DNA of 64,000 nt from Lumbricus terrestris (taxonomy: Eukaryota; Annelida; Clitellata; Crassiclitellata; Lumbricidae). The notes under the pieces were generated by a model. It worked only from the letters and a program-made list of their open reading frames with translations, was not told the DNA's origin and made no database searches. The stretch lies in contig OX457050.1 in NCBI GenBank assembly GCA_949752735.1, forward strand, positions 42,539,784 to 42,603,783, written 5' to 3'. This document shows positions 20,772 through 32,780 of the stretch, one piece after another. Each line of letters opens with the position of its first letter. Positions within the stretch are counted from its first letter, which is position 1. A program made the translations under genes and the position numbers.

Positions 20772-21660
20772 TTCCGGTGTAAAGGTTTCAAATTACCCTC
20801 GGTTTCAGATTACCCGCCTGCACGCTAGATTTGCATCATTCATCGTCTTTATTGCACTAAAAATCAGAAAAATTATCCCGCTTCTTGTTTAGCTCAGGAT
20901 TTTCATCCGTTGTGGTTTGTTATCAATAGTTTTATCTGTAACTAAAATACTAATCGCCGTTAAAGTGTGAGAACCCATTGGTTCTCTATTGTTTTTGTAG
21001 GCTACGGTTCTATATAATATTAATATTAAATGGAGATAAATTGATGAAAATATTCTTGCTTAAATTGGAGCTGGATTTACGAAAAATAATGGTTATTTAA
21101 ATAAAAGTTGCATTGGTTAAAACAATTTTTGTTATTTAATAAAAAAAATACCGTGGGGTCCATGTTTGTCGCGCCCTTAGAATTATATAGTTCTATGTCC
21201 ACATTTTGAAAAATCAACCAAACGCTATATTCGTTACCGTGATGACATGGGCTATGTCCTCAGTCGTCTAGCTTAACGGGAAACGCTTTCTAAATGCCTA
21301 TTTGCCAGTGCAGAATAGTTCCATGTCCATAAATTTTGAAGGTCTTTAAAAGCTGTAAAGGCACATGTCCACATCCATTAGAATGTGTAATTTCGTATCA
21401 CGTGCCTTTTAGACAGAACCGCAAACGAGGTATGTGCAAAACTGTTATACAGCGTGGTAAATGGTAAAATTATTTTTTGTTTATAATGGTCTTCCAGAAA
21501 TTCGATTCATCAGTCCAGCTTCTAATTAAATAGCAAAAATTGTTTTAATCAATGCAACTTTTATTTAAATAACCATTATTTTTCATAAATCCAGCTCCGA
21601 TTTAAGCAAGAATATTTTCATCAATTTATCTCCAATTTACGTAGCAACATTTTCTCAAAC
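20772..21660. repeat. Foldback fragments and an empty insertion site
   Basis: Starts with a partial CCGGTGTAAAGGTTTCA arm. An inverted pair, GATGAAAATATTCTTGCTT (about 21040) and AAGCAAGAATATTTTCATC (about 21603), brackets intervening sequence. Bases 21516-21600 (CAGTCCAGCTTCTAATT, then AAATAGCAAAAATTG) are an uninterrupted version of the site that at 23149 holds the nest 23156-25882. Confidence 0.7.
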
Positions 21661-21821
21661 CTTTCAAGACGTGACCAGCGCTCGAGGGAATAGAGTCAGC
21701 TCGGAAGAACGCAGGAAGGAATTCTGGAGATCGGTCCGAATCCCTGGATCGAAAGGATTGGGATGGCGCAAACTTTACATGAAGAATCGGGAACTGCGTG
21801 GAGTAGCGATTAACGTCTGTG

Positions 21822-22479
21822 GGTGTCACGACAACTCGTCTACCGACAACTCGTCTACCGACAACTCGTCTACCGACAACTCGTCTAACGACAACTCGTC
21901 TAACGACAAGACTTAATGGTCCCGGACAATTCGTCTACGACAACTGGTCTACAGACAACTGATCCAGCGCTTGAGAAATGGAAGCTGGATGAAAGTTTTA
22001 ACAGGTGAAATGGAGGTTGGATTGATGAAAAACGCAAGAGAAATGAAATCTGGATGATGGCTCTTTTACAGGTGAAATAGAAGCTGGATTGACGGAAATA
22101 ACGCATGAGAAATAAAAGCCGGATGAAAGTATTTCTCGATCTGAAATAGAAGCTGGATTGATGAAAAACGCTTAAGTAATGGAAGCTGGATAAGGGTATT
22201 GTTTTATATCTGGAATAGAAGCTGGATTGACGAAAATAACGGGTGAGAAATAGAAGTTGGACGAAGATATTTTTAGATCTAAAGTAGAAGCCGGATGCAT
22301 GTCGAAATACATGAATAAAATCATCGATCCAGCTTCCATTTAAGCTAAGAAACCATTTTCATAAATCCAGCTTCTATTTCATCGATACTATTCGTCTGTA
22401 GACCAGTTGTCGTTAGACCAATTGTCCGGAGACGAGTTGTCGGTAGACGAGTTGTCGGTAGACCAGTTGTCGTGGAACC
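21822..22479. mobile_element. Foldback element, CGACAACTCGTC arms
   Basis: The left end GGTGTCACGACAACTCG is followed by seven or eight tandem CGACAACTCGTCTAC units, the right end by inverted units ending AGTTGTCGTGGAACC. The interior is inverted GAAGCTGGATTGA satellite. It is nearly the reverse complement of the element at 35835-36432. No target duplication matches here. Confidence 0.75.
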
Positions 22480-23155
22480 ATAATATGCTCCCTTTTGAAT
22501 ATGTGCAGCGACCGCTAATACGCTCAAATAATAGAGTGAATAAGTTGGTGTCATGCGCTTGACTTTCAATTGGCGCTCTAGGAATTAAAAGATTACATTA
22601 ATTAGGCCTACGAAAATGTTTAATCTCTAATATTCAGTAGATGGCAGGATCATCTGTAGCCAGCTTCCTTTATGGTAAGAACACGCAAAGCATCTAATCT
22701 CGCTCGCCATTTTGTATGGCTGGACGTCAATGTAAGATAATTATGCGTTTGATTAGAATTTATTATATGACAACTGGCTAGTCTTAGAGTTTTGTCCTAA
22801 AGTCATCATTCAAATTTCGATAATTGCTGGTATTTTTTAGTTGAATAGTTCGAGGGTATTTCTTCGTTTTAGCGGAATAAATGTTAGTATACAAAGTTAG
22901 ATTGGCGATGAGTTCCTCCTAAAGAGCTCTAGGTCAGATTAATGAAAATAATTGTTGCTTCAGTAGAAGTGGGATTTATGACATCATTAATGCAGATAGT
23001 GTAGCTGGATTGAAATGAATTCGTGCCTAAATGGTTACCCTATTTGGATGTGGATGACTCGTGCCAAGGCAGAGACCGGAGTGGTAAAATAATTTTTTTT
23101 TTATAATGGTGCTCCAGAAATTCGATTCATCAGTCCAGCTTCTAATTAAATAGCA
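22480..23155. repeat. Mixed dispersed repeats
   Basis: Bases 22530-22750 (GAATAAG, TTGACTTTCAATTGGCGCT, CGCTCGCCATTTTG) resemble 44990-45170. Bases 22840-23155 include a GTTTTAGCGGAATAAATG foldback arm and the copy of the 21460-21540 repeat into which the nest at 23156 inserted. No gene is seen. Confidence 0.5.
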
Positions 23156-23222
23156 GGCAATCCTTCAGGGCAAAACTCCGAATCCCGGTCCCAAATTATT
23201 TCACAGCATTTGTAGATAACTG

Positions 23223-24513
23223 TCTTCTCCCCTCTCGCCAATCTGGTTTTCGGGCTTTCCATTCAACTGAAACAGCCCTACTCTCCATGCTTGATGACAT
23301 CTATGCAGCTATTGATAAGGCTCAGGTTTCCCTTCTTGCACTCTTTGATGTATCAGCAGCCTTTGACATGGTCGATCACAAAATTTTGCTCCAGCGCCTT
23401 GAATCCTCCTATGGTATTAAAGGTGTCCCTCTCCTATGGCTTCAATCTTACTTGTCTGGTCGTACCCAAATGGTTATTGCTGGTAATTCCAGATCTAACT
23501 GGGTGCCGATATTTTTAGGAGTTCCACAGGGATCAGTCCTTGGACCCCTACTCTTCATTCTGTACACGGCTGATGTTACTTCTCTGTTTCCAAGTCACTC
23601 TGCTACTGGTCACCTCTTTGCTGATGATGTTCAGGCCTATGTTCATGGTTCCCCCTCTACTCAACTCATACTAGTTCGCCGTATTGAGGCACTTTCCCAT
23701 GATTTGCACCTGTGGATGTCTTCAAATCGCCTTTCACTCAATTCTAACAAAACTCAACTCATCTGGCTTGGCACTCCCCAGCAAATTAAAAAAATTGACT
23801 TTTTGCTTCTATCTCAGACCTTTCCTGAATTTAAATTTTCAACTTCTGTTCGTGACCTAGGTGTCACTCTTGACTGCTCGCTGACATTCTCAACACATGT
23901 AACCAACCTTACGCGCTCCTCTTACTTTCACCTCCGTCGTCTCAGGTCCATTCGCAAATCTGTCTCCCTTTCAACTATGACATCAATAGTACATGCATTT
24001 GTCTGTTCCAGAATTGATTACTGTAATTCCCTTCTTATTGGTCTTCCAAAGGTCCGCCTATCTCCCATTCAGTCTGTCCTTAATGCTGCTGCTCGATTAA
24101 TTGCTCGCCTTCCTAAGTACTCTCATATATCATCGTTTATGATTAACCAACTACACTGGCTTCCTCTCTCTGCCCGCATACAATATAAAGTCCTTTCTCT
24201 GGTACTCAAATCCAAACTGGGTCTTGCACCGAAGTATCTCAGTGATTTCATTCGTTCTCCTCTCTCAGCATCTTCTCATCGACCTCTCCGTTCTCTGAAC
24301 AGGGCTGACTTGTTTGTTCCACGAGCTAGGACCGCTATTGCTCAAACTCGATCCTTCACCATCATTGGGCCCTCCTTGTGGAATTCTCTTCCCTCCACTC
24401 TGCGTGGGACTTTACTTTCAGGATCGTTATCTACATCTCTCTCTCTTCTTAAGACCTATTTTTTCTCTAGAGGTTATCGCACTGGGAGCGCTACTGAATG
24501 GCCTCGGCTGTGA
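23223..24513 (+). pseudogene. L2-like LINE reverse transcriptase, truncated ORF
   Basis: An open frame of about 430 codons enters at the 5' truncation with LPSRQSGFRAFHSTETAL, a conserved early RT motif. It continues with LFDVSAAFDMVDHKIL (RT motif A, catalytic Asp), GVPQGSVLGPLLFILY (motif B) and FADDVQAYV (motif C, the FADD catalytic pair). The C-terminal part has LHWLPLSARIQYKVLSLVLK and ADLFVPRARTAIAQTRSF, hallmarks of L2-clade proteins. The frame is intact to the TGA at 24511, indicating a young insertion. The N-terminal endonuclease is absent. The first in-frame ATG is at 23287, but the protein is not expected to be functional. Confidence 0.88.
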
Positions 24514-24549
24514 GCGGCGCTATATAAATTACTAATTGCATTACATTAC
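23223..24549 (+). mobile_element. 5'-truncated L2-like LINE with 7-bp TSD
   Basis: ATAACTG flanks the insert at 23216-23222 and 24550-24556. An uninterrupted paralogous site, CATTTGTAGATAACTGCC, is visible inverted at about 13642. The 3' end is GGCGCTATATAAATTAC followed by a short (ATTAC)n-like tail, as in other L2-like elements. Roughly the 5' two thirds of a full element are missing, which is normal for target-primed insertion. Confidence 0.88.
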
Positions 24550-25882
24550 ATAACTGCCGAGCCGAAAACGTTTATTGCACTCAAAAAAACCAGAAAAATC
24601 ATCCCGCTTCCTGTTTTGGGGTCGCAGTTTAGCGTCGTTAATTTCTTTTCTTCTAAGGGATTACCGCATGGTTGATAAATGGAAGCTGGATTGATGATTT
24701 TCATTCATGTATTTCAACATGCATCCAGCTTCCATTTCTCAAGTGATGTATCATTAATCTGGCTTCCAGTTCTCAAGCGTTATTTTTGTCAATCCAGCTT
24801 CTATTTCACCTATAAGGAACCTTCATCCAGCTTCCATTCACCATTTGCCGGTGAGCCAATAATATTTAACAACCTCAGCACATCGTTTGAGAAATGGAAG
24901 CTGGAAGCATGTTGAAATACCTGAATGAAAATCATCAATCCAACTTCCATTTATCAAGCATGCGGTAATTAACGATTAGTATTTTAGTCACAGATGAAAA
25001 TATTGATAACAAACCACGAAGTGGGATGACAGATGAAAATCCTCAGACCAAAACAAGAAGCGGGATGAATGTACTCAGAATGTACTGATAACCAAAATGG
25101 CCTCAATAATGACGTCATTGTATATGAGGGTGAGTAAGAAAGCATTGGAGAAGCATATCTATGTGATAAGCCATGCGAAATAATTTGGGACCGGGATTCG
25201 GAGTTTTGCCATCCTTCAGTTTATGTAGTTTAATTATTTCACGCTTATTAACACGCTATATCATATATGTATTGGTGTTCTAAATATGTAGTCTATTGTT
25301 TGTCACTTCCTCTTGTCAAGATTAGAGCGGTTGGAGTAAAGGAAACCGGAATCAGTATTTTCTGACCTGAAATGAAAACTGGATGGATGAAAATGTTCTT
25401 GATTAAGTTGAAGCTGGATATATGAAAATCGTCTTAATTAAATTGAAGCTGGATTGATGAAAATGTGAACAGTAGAACTAGCCAGTTGTTGGCAAGACGA
25501 TTTTAGTCAATTTAAATCCGACTTGTATTTAGAATTGAAGCATTTTCATCAATCCAACTTCTATTTCGCAACGCGATTGTTTCGTGTATACGGCTTCAAT
25601 TTTTATCCATTTTAGCTGGAAAGCCGTTTATCCAGCTTTCTTTTTATCAAGCGTCTATACAAACAAGCATTTTTCATCGATCCATCTTCTATTTCAGATA
25701 TAAATATACCTTCATCCAGCCTCCAATTCGAATATAAAAATACCTTTATCCAGCTTCCATTTCAGATATAAAAATACCTGATTTCAGCTTCCATTTCAGA
25801 CCCAAAAAACAGACAGTTTCAGACAATTATCCCTCGTGATTTTCAGCTGAAATAATTAAACTACCTAGACTGAAGGATTACC

Positions 25883-26237
25883 AATAGCAAAAATTGTTTT
25901 AATCAATGCAACTTTTATTTAAATAACCATTATTTTTCATAAATCCAGCTCCAATTTAAGCAAGAATATTTTCATCAATTTATCTCCAATTTACGTAGCA
26001 CCATTTTTCTCAATCCATCTTTTATATACGCAAAAACAGTTTCATCGATACAGCTCCAATCAAAGGAATGTTATTTTCATCAATCCAGTTTCCATTTAAG
26101 TAGGAGGATTTTGTATCAATCCGACTTCTGTTTAGCGAGAATTATTTGCATCATTCCAACTTGTGTATGGCCAATAGATGTATTTTAACTTCGGTTTATG
26201 TAAAAATGTATTTTGCTCCAATGGATGCTGGATTGAT
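25883..26237. repeat. Resumed host repeat of the nest
   Basis: AATAGCAAAAATTGTTTTAA continues the repeat interrupted at 23155 and parallels 21535-21660 almost base for base to about 26000. CAATCCAGTTTCCATTTAAG and related satellite units follow. Confidence 0.7.
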
Positions 26238-27700
26238 TTATTGAAATATTACCATAATGATGCACCAGTTGGTCAAATTCAGATAATCCCTTTGACCAAC
26301 AATCCGTTGACGAACAATCTGTTGATACATACCCATATTGTGTAGAATTACAACATTTTCAAGCGTTGAGGTTCTCCCTTGGTTTTCCTTATGGCTGTTG
26401 TCATAGAAAATAGGACACAGAGCCTTTGATGTGCAACTGCTCACCATATCATCTGTCGTTCCTCTGTGCCATGTATGAGTAAAGTGGATGACCGTGTCTC
26501 TGGCGGGATATGCAAGACTGCAAGTATTCCCATACCAATGGTAATGATCCAGAAGGATGGACGATGGGGCAACACATATAGGCATTACTATTAAACTGCA
26601 GAATAAGTCCATGATTAGAAATCTAGTTTAAGGCTTTGTGTCCAGGTTTCAGCTTTCCATTTTAAAGCATGTCTTCTATGTAAATATTTTAGCATCATGT
26701 TTGTCAAGTTTTAGCTGTGCTACTTTTGAAAATTACAGACCTGTGCCATTAAGATATGGAATGGCACAAGATCTGTAATTCCTAATATTTTTGCTGACTT
26801 TACATGGGATGGCGTGCTTCTGGGTACATGTGCCTGATGATTCAGTCAGCTACGATAACGATTTGCTTAAACTGAATATCTGATTTTTTTAAAATTAAAT
26901 AATTTCTTAAAATTTGATCTTCCCACTATTGCTTGTTGGTCAGTTGGCTGTGAATTGTCAGCAAAGGTCATTGTTCTGTCACGAGCAGCAATAAAAAATT
27001 ATGTTTTATATTTTGAAATATGTTTAATTTTGACGTTTACTGTTATTTGTAGCTAGCATGAAGATAACGAACAACATTCCTTTAACAATTAAAAATTCAG
27101 CTGTAAGACAAGGCCTATATAACCTAAATCTACACCAAGAACATTATAGATTTTCTATCTGTGTACAACGTTTCCTATAATCTACTACTTCACCCACTTA
27201 AGCAAAGTTTTGATTGCCTAAGGATTTCTTTATGGTTATTATTCTATGAATCTGAAAAGAAAATATTTAGAAACTCACAACCAGGCTGTTGGTGGAAAAC
27301 CTAGAGCTAATTACAATTGGATGAACATTCTTTGCAGGCAATTCCTTTGAATTGCATCCCAGAATTGATGCTTATCTATAGCCATTCGAATTTCAACTCT
27401 GTCCTCAATCTGTTGATTGGAGAAACCATCTGCAATAGAAACATGGATGACAATCATTTCTGAAACTCATGGTGATCATGTGACTTCATTAAAACACCCA
27501 GACCGAAGAAAACCAGTGAAAATACCAACCAGGACAGCAATAGCTTGATGGCTAATATGACAACATTACACGGGAGACAGGAAATACAGGTGCCAAATAT
27601 ATAGTTTAATCTGTGTAGAATCTAACAAAGCACACGAAAACTCATCCTGCAGATAACCTGAACAGGAACCAAACACGTTGGCAAAACAGTACTGGTGCGA
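26238..27700. other. Region upstream of gene B, nothing certain
   Basis: A minus-strand frame of 124 codons (26238-26612, MDLFCSLIVMPIC) has no motif I recognise and may be chance. Just before gene B, about 27655-27770, a decayed finger is visible (YWCEFCTKSFANQ, then an in-frame TGA), so gene B once extended farther upstream. The rest is AT-rich and without signals. Confidence 0.4.
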
Positions 27701-28829
27701 ATTTTGTACGAAATCATTTGCTAATCAGTATCCTCAGAAATTCACATGAGAAAAACCATACAAGCGCCAGATGTGTCAAAAATCGTTTCCTAAAGACTGT
27801 GATCTAAAAATGCACATGAGATCCCGTACCGACGTAAAACCATACAGTTGTCATATGTGTGAGAAATCATTTGCTGGAAGCAGTCATCTGACGGCGCACA
27901 TGAGAACACATACTGGCGAAAAGCCATACAGCTGTCAATTCTGTCAGAAAACATTTGCTCAGAATGGTCAGCTGCAAGTGCACATGAGAACCCATACTGG
28001 AGAGAAACCACACAAGTGTCAGTTTTGTAAGAAATCATTTACTCATTTGGGTAGCTTGGTGGTACATTTAAGAACCCATACTGGTGAAAAACCATACAGA
28101 TGCCATTTATGTCAGAAAACGTTTACCAAAAGTAGTTCACTGAAAGTGCACATAAGAACTCATACTGGAGAGAAACCAAGTACATGCAAGTTTTGTAAGA
28201 AATCATTTACTACGTCAGGTTACCTGGTTTTGCATATGAGAATCCATACTGGTGAGAAACCATACAGGTGCCTAATGTGTCAGAAATTATTTGCTAGCAG
28301 TCATGGTCTGAAAAGCCACATGAGAACCCATACTGGGGAAAAACCATACAATTGCCAGCTGTGTCCGATGCCATTTAGGGATAGTAGTGCTATGCGCGTG
28401 CACATGAGAACCCATACTGGCGAAAAGCCACACAGTTGTCGTTTATGTGAGAAATCATTTGCTAGAGGTAGTAGTCTGAAAGTGCACATGAGAACCCATA
28501 CTGGTGAAATGCCATACACATGCCATTTCTGTCAGAAAACATTTATGCACGGTGGTCAACTGAAACTGCACATGAGAACACATACTGGAGATAAACCGCA
28601 TGTCTGCCTGTTTTGTGCTAAATCATTTACTCAATCAGGTGAATTGGTGGTACACATGAGAACCCATACAGGTGAAAAACCGTACAGATGCCATTTGTGT
28701 CAGAAATCATTTACAACAGGCAGTCGTCTAAAGATCCATATAAGAACTCATACTGGAGAGAAACCATACATATGTGATGTTTGTAATAAAGGATTCACAG
28801 AAATTGGAAGTCTTAAGACACACAGAGGA

Positions 28830-29780
28830 ATTGGCCATTTCTTATAATTCACTTTATATAATTATCGGATTACAGTCGCAAGTTCTTCAGACAAGGAAGC
28901 CATTGTTTTTCGTTGGATGCAGTTTCATGGGAACAGATAAGAAATGCTGATCTGCTGAGGTAATATTCTGATTATCTAATGCTGGGTGTACGTGTATTTT
29001 AGCGTCGTAAATCTGCAAATCAAATGCTAAAATGCTGCTTTGTAGAACAGGCAAGTATGGTAATCCTACAGTTTAGGTGCTTTTATTATTTTGCATTGCT
29101 TTCTTCAACACTAGTCTTTGGTCGCTGTTTTGGCGCGATGAGCTTCCATTTCTCAAGCCTTGTTTTCGTCAATCCAGCTTCTGAGTTTTTATGTCTAACA
29201 CTTAGTTACATGGATTGACGAAAACAACTTTTGAGAAATGGAAGCTTGATGAAGATTCTCTGTAGGTGTGGAATGGAAGCTGGATGAAGATTCTCTGTAG
29301 GTGAAATAAAAGCTGGATGAAGGTTCTTTGTAGGTGAAATGGAAGCTGGATTGACGAAAACGACGCTTGAGAAATGGAAGCTGGATGAAGGTTATCTGTT
29401 TCAATGTCTTCCTTCAAACTATTGCTGATAACTATGCCGTATAACAGTGCAAAATAATAAAAGCACCTAAACTGTAGGATTACCGGCAAGTATACCTAGT
29501 CATCAAGGAAGACAATGCACTTAATTGTTTTTAATATTATCTTAATTGGTTGATTGAAGCCCAGGCAAACATTGATCATGGTTGATAATACACTTTGTTG
29601 TGCTGAATATTGTTTTAATTAGCAATATGAATTGGTCAATTTAAGGATTGTGGTAAATTGCTATCAATTACATTGTATTGCATCTATAAATTTAAATAAC
29701 GCAGGCCTCAAAGGGTAAAACTGTATTTTAGCGTATTTAATTATTGGCTCATAGCAGCATTATTATTTTTAATCAATGCA
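28830..29780. mobile_element. 951-bp insert in zinc-finger gene B, identical to 45206-46156
   Basis: ACAGAGGA flanks the insert at 28822-28829 and 29781-29788, an 8-bp duplication. The insert matches 45206-46156 at a constant offset of 16376 with no differences that I found. It includes the foldback element 29059-29484 and ends part-way through the core of the element complete at 46090-46488. Its own ends, ATTGGCC and AATGCA, are not inverted repeats, so this is not an ordinary terminal-repeat transposition. Confidence 0.85.
29059..29484. mobile_element. Foldback element, GGTAATCCTACAG ends, 9-bp TSD
   Basis: The left end GGTAATCCTACAGTTTAGG is inverted at the right (CCTAAACTGTAGGATTACC), extending through GTGCTTTTATTATTTTGCA. 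The exact duplication GGCAAGTAT is at 29050-29058 and 29485-29493. The interior has inverted GAAATGGAAGCTGGAT units. The duplicate copy is at 45435-45860. Confidence 0.92.
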
Positions 29781-30211
29781 ACAGAGGAAGTCATGCAACA
29801 GAGAAGCAGCATGCAATTAATGAACATCAAATCAAGAGAAGTTCCTCAGCAAAGCAGTTTCAACTCCATGCACAGCCAAAGGTTGTGAAAATGGGAAGTG
29901 AAGTAATTGCCAACGTGTCTGAAGATATAACTACATTTAGTAGTACGGGCGCTATCAATAAACCAAAAGAACATTACTCCAAGAAAATATGTCCAGATTC
30001 CATTGGAACTGCATTCCTTTCACCAGAGATTGGAGATGGAGAATGTCTGTTTGTAAGCAACGTCAGATCTCCTGGGGATACACAATCGTCTTTTTTAACA
30101 TCGTTTGGATGTGGTATATGTGACAAAGTGCTCGAAACAAAGAAAGAATTTCTGGAGCATTGTTCTGTTCATCGATATTCTTCACCTGACGACTTACTTT
30201 CTTATCTGTGA

Positions 30212-31644
30212 ATTGTTTATCCATCTTCAATTTTCCAAGCAATGTTTTCACCAATTCAATTGCATTTATCATGCGTTCTTCTTATCGGTCCATTTCCTAT
30301 TTGATCAAGAGATCCACCAATCCACTTTGAATTTATCTGGATAAATGGTTCATGACAATTTGATTCTCTGACAAACTGTTTACTATTGTTATCATAGTCT
30401 GTCGTGGCAGTTGGAAATTATTATAAACTTATTTTTGTATGAACTTGTTTTTCCGCATAATACAGTTGTATAATAATATTGTGATGTTTAGATATAGAAA
30501 TGATGACATATTAACTGTATAACTGTAACGATATAAATAGTTTATTTTGCACAAATTTTATATAACAATTTTTGCTGCTTATAGAGATTATCCGGGATTT
30601 CTTTTTATAGACATGACTTTTGTAAGTTGTTACCTAGTTCTGACATGATTATAAGACTGTAAAATTCTACAGGTTATTTAAATGAAATGTTATGCTGTAG
30701 TTTCTAACGATGCTGTTCATAATGTCTCTTGTACTGGGTTCAATTCTCGGACACATTTATGGTTATTCATTAAATTTTTCCACCCAAAAACTTTTGCTGG
30801 GTTGGTTACTTAACGCAGTTTGTGCAACAGTTTTAAGCGTTTTACTGTTAAGCGTAGGCCTATATTCAAATTGTACATTGAAAGTAGTGAGTTGAGCTAG
30901 CATAAGCTGCCCTTCGATTTTCTCGTAAGCATTATATTTGTGTATAATCTAGATCATCGTGCTTCCTCATCATTTTGTGTTTTGTTGCCATTGGTAATAA
31001 GAAAATTAGCTTTGTGTTGTAAAATTACACAACAAAAACACAACATTACATAATTTGTGTAATACATCGATATTTTATAGTTGGAATTGTTCTTTATTAT
31101 TTAATTTCGTTATCGTTGCTGGTTCATTTTAATGTCCTCAATGCTTTATTTGACGTTGATAATTAAGTAAGCACTCTGTCAATGTCCATGACTACTTTTA
31201 CCAATCTTGAATCATGTAGATTGTAGGCCTATAGTGAAATATTAGTGATGGAGAACTCCTCAACTCTGCGAAAAAGCTTGTAGCAGTTGTGGTGACGACC
31301 TCGATGAAAGCCTTGGCAACGAGCAACGAACAGTTCTCTTATCTTGTCAAAATGCTTAAAGACGAAATTGGAAGAACAGGCCTTGGCATAAGTTAATTAG
31401 TAGCAGTTCATGTAACAAGTAGGCTACTCGACAAAGATGTTAATTGAAAATTCATTTTCAAATGTGCAAATTATGCTAAGAATGTACTTGGTGCTCATGG
31501 TCACAAACTGTAGTGCTGAATGCTCGTTTTACAAGATGAAGATTATTGAGACACATGTGAGACGTATAACCATGGGCGGAGTTTATCATGGGCTAGGAGG
31601 CTAAGCCCCCCAAGAAGACCCAGATTATTTTTTACCGTGTAAAT
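30212..31644. other. Downstream of gene B, no gene recognised
   Basis: AT-rich sequence, probably partly the 3' UTR of gene B. A 61-codon hydrophobic frame at 30710-30895 (MLFIMSLVLGSILGHIYG) could encode two membrane segments but lacks other support. Nothing else is seen up to the hAT end at 31645. Confidence 0.4.
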
Positions 31645-32177
31645 CAGGGCTGTCCAACCCGCGGCCCGCGGGCCATGATCCGGCCCGCCGACTGGTTCCA
31701 TCCGGCCCGCCAAGACTTCCTGAGAAGCCTAAAATTTAGGGCCTAAAATTCCTAAATATTGCAATTTTTCATGTCTTAAGTCTTAAGACTAAAATTATGA
31801 ACCGCATACTAATAGCCAAGTGCGGTCTCTGAATCTCCCATAATTCCTTGCTTCACCTAACATGAAGTTTTCAGTAAATGTAATAGCTCTTTGGTAATGA
31901 CTCATAAGTGTGATTCCTTATCAAAGGAAAATGGCGGCTAGCGATAGCAGAAAACGAAAAATCGATTTTGAATGTAGAACTTTTAAAACGTCTTGGACGG
32001 AGGAATATTTCGTTGTTGAGCATTTGGGCAGTGTAATATGCGTGATTTGCAATGAAACAATATCAGTAAATAAGGAATATAATATTAAACGACATTATTC
32101 CACGAAACATGCTGCTAAGTTTGACTGTCTTTCCGGGCAAGTTCGAAGCGACCGAGTGAATTCTTTGAAGCAAAACC

Positions 32178-32584
32178 GGTAGCGTTCTACAATGACTCGG
32201 TAGCAAGTAAGTGTATTTTTATAAATTCGATGAAAAATATTTCCTCACGAAATTGAAGCGGGATTTTGCGCGTGACGGTTGGTTAGGGCTCAGGTTAGGC
32301 GCCGTGAGGGTCGGTTAGGGTTAGTTTTAGGGTTAGTGCAGTCATATATGCTGAAATTGAAGCTGGATTGATAAACAATAATTTTCAATGAAAAATGGCT
32401 GAAAAATTTTTGCTGACGAAATAGAAGCGGGATTTATCGAACAAATTATTGCCTAAAGAGAAGCTGGATCGATTAAAATTATTCTCGGCAAACTAGAAGT
32501 TGGATTTATTAAAGATAACAACGCTGCAACGATATCTACCGAGTCATTCTAGAACGATTTACCGAGTCATTGTAGAACGCTACC
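32178..32584. mobile_element. Foldback element, GGTAGCGTTCTACAATG ends, 8-bp TSD
   Basis: GGTAGCGTTCTACAATGACT is inverted at the right as AGTCATTGTAGAACGCTACC, with an additional ACCGAGTCATTCTAGAACG copy beside it. The exact 8-bp duplication GCAAAACC lies at 32170-32177 and 32585-32592. The core is the same as in 13720-15118 and in the right part of 1072-2140. Precise removal keeps the hAT frame open. Confidence 0.92.
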
Positions 32585-32780
32585 GCAAAACCTAACGGGA
32601 CAACAGAAGTTTTTCAAAGTTGCAAATAGTAACTCTGAAACCGCAACAAAGGTCAGTTTTTGTATAGCTGAAGCTATCGCAAAGAGAGGAAAACCGTTCT
32701 CAGATGGCGAATTTATTAAAGACTGTCTGAGGATGTTTATTAATGCCACAGCGCCAGATAAATTGTCTGTAGTAGAAAAC

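Larger units (their letters stand above)
23169..25210. mobile_element. Foldback element, GGCAAAACTCCG ends, 9-bp TSD, nested
   Basis: The left end GGCAAAACTCCGAATCCC and right end GGGATTCGGAGTTTTGCC are inverted. The exact 9-bp duplication ATCCTTCAG lies at 23160-23168 and 25211-25219. It is the same family as 13053-13710. The L2-like LINE at 23223-24549 is inserted 54 bases inside the left end. Confidence 0.9.
23156..25882. mobile_element. Outer foldback element of a three-level nest, 7-bp TSD
   Basis: The left end GGCAATCCTTCAG is cut by the next element and resumes at 25220 as TTTATGTAGTTTAATT; the right end is the inverse, AATTAAACTACC to CTGAAGGATTACC. AATAGCA flanks it at 23149-23155 and 25883-25889. 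The unoccupied paralogous site at about 21531-21545 reads straight through, which confirms the insertion. Confidence 0.87.
27771..30211 (+). pseudogene. C2H2 zinc-finger protein B, split by a 951-bp insertion
   Basis: The first segment (27771-28829) encodes a degenerate finger (Cys to Arg, last His to Arg) and eleven regular C2H2 fingers joined by TGEKPY-type linkers. A twelfth finger, YICDVCNKGFTEIGSLKTH, is broken after HRG. The second segment resumes at 29789 with SHATEKQHAINE, a 100-residue spacer, and the tail finger FGCGICDKVLETKKEF with His pair in EHCSVH, ending at 30211. Removing the insert and one copy of its 8-bp duplication gives H-R-G-S-H, the regular His spacing, in frame with the tail. 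Gene A has HRRSH at the same place. As it stands, translation stops at 28847, 6 codons into the insert, losing the final His and the tail. It is probably a DNA-binding nuclear protein; targets are unknown. Confidence 0.8.

Noticed and set aside
26238..26612. A 124-codon minus-strand gene
   Set aside because: No motif, no homologous copy in the window and no splice or start context; kept only as an unassigned frame.
29744..30211. A separate small gene starting at 29744
   Set aside because: Its first codons are the last part of the 951-bp insert; the coding part from 29789 is the displaced C-terminus of zinc-finger gene B.
30710..30895. Small membrane protein
   Set aside because: Hydrophobicity in AT-rich DNA is expected by chance, and no other support exists.
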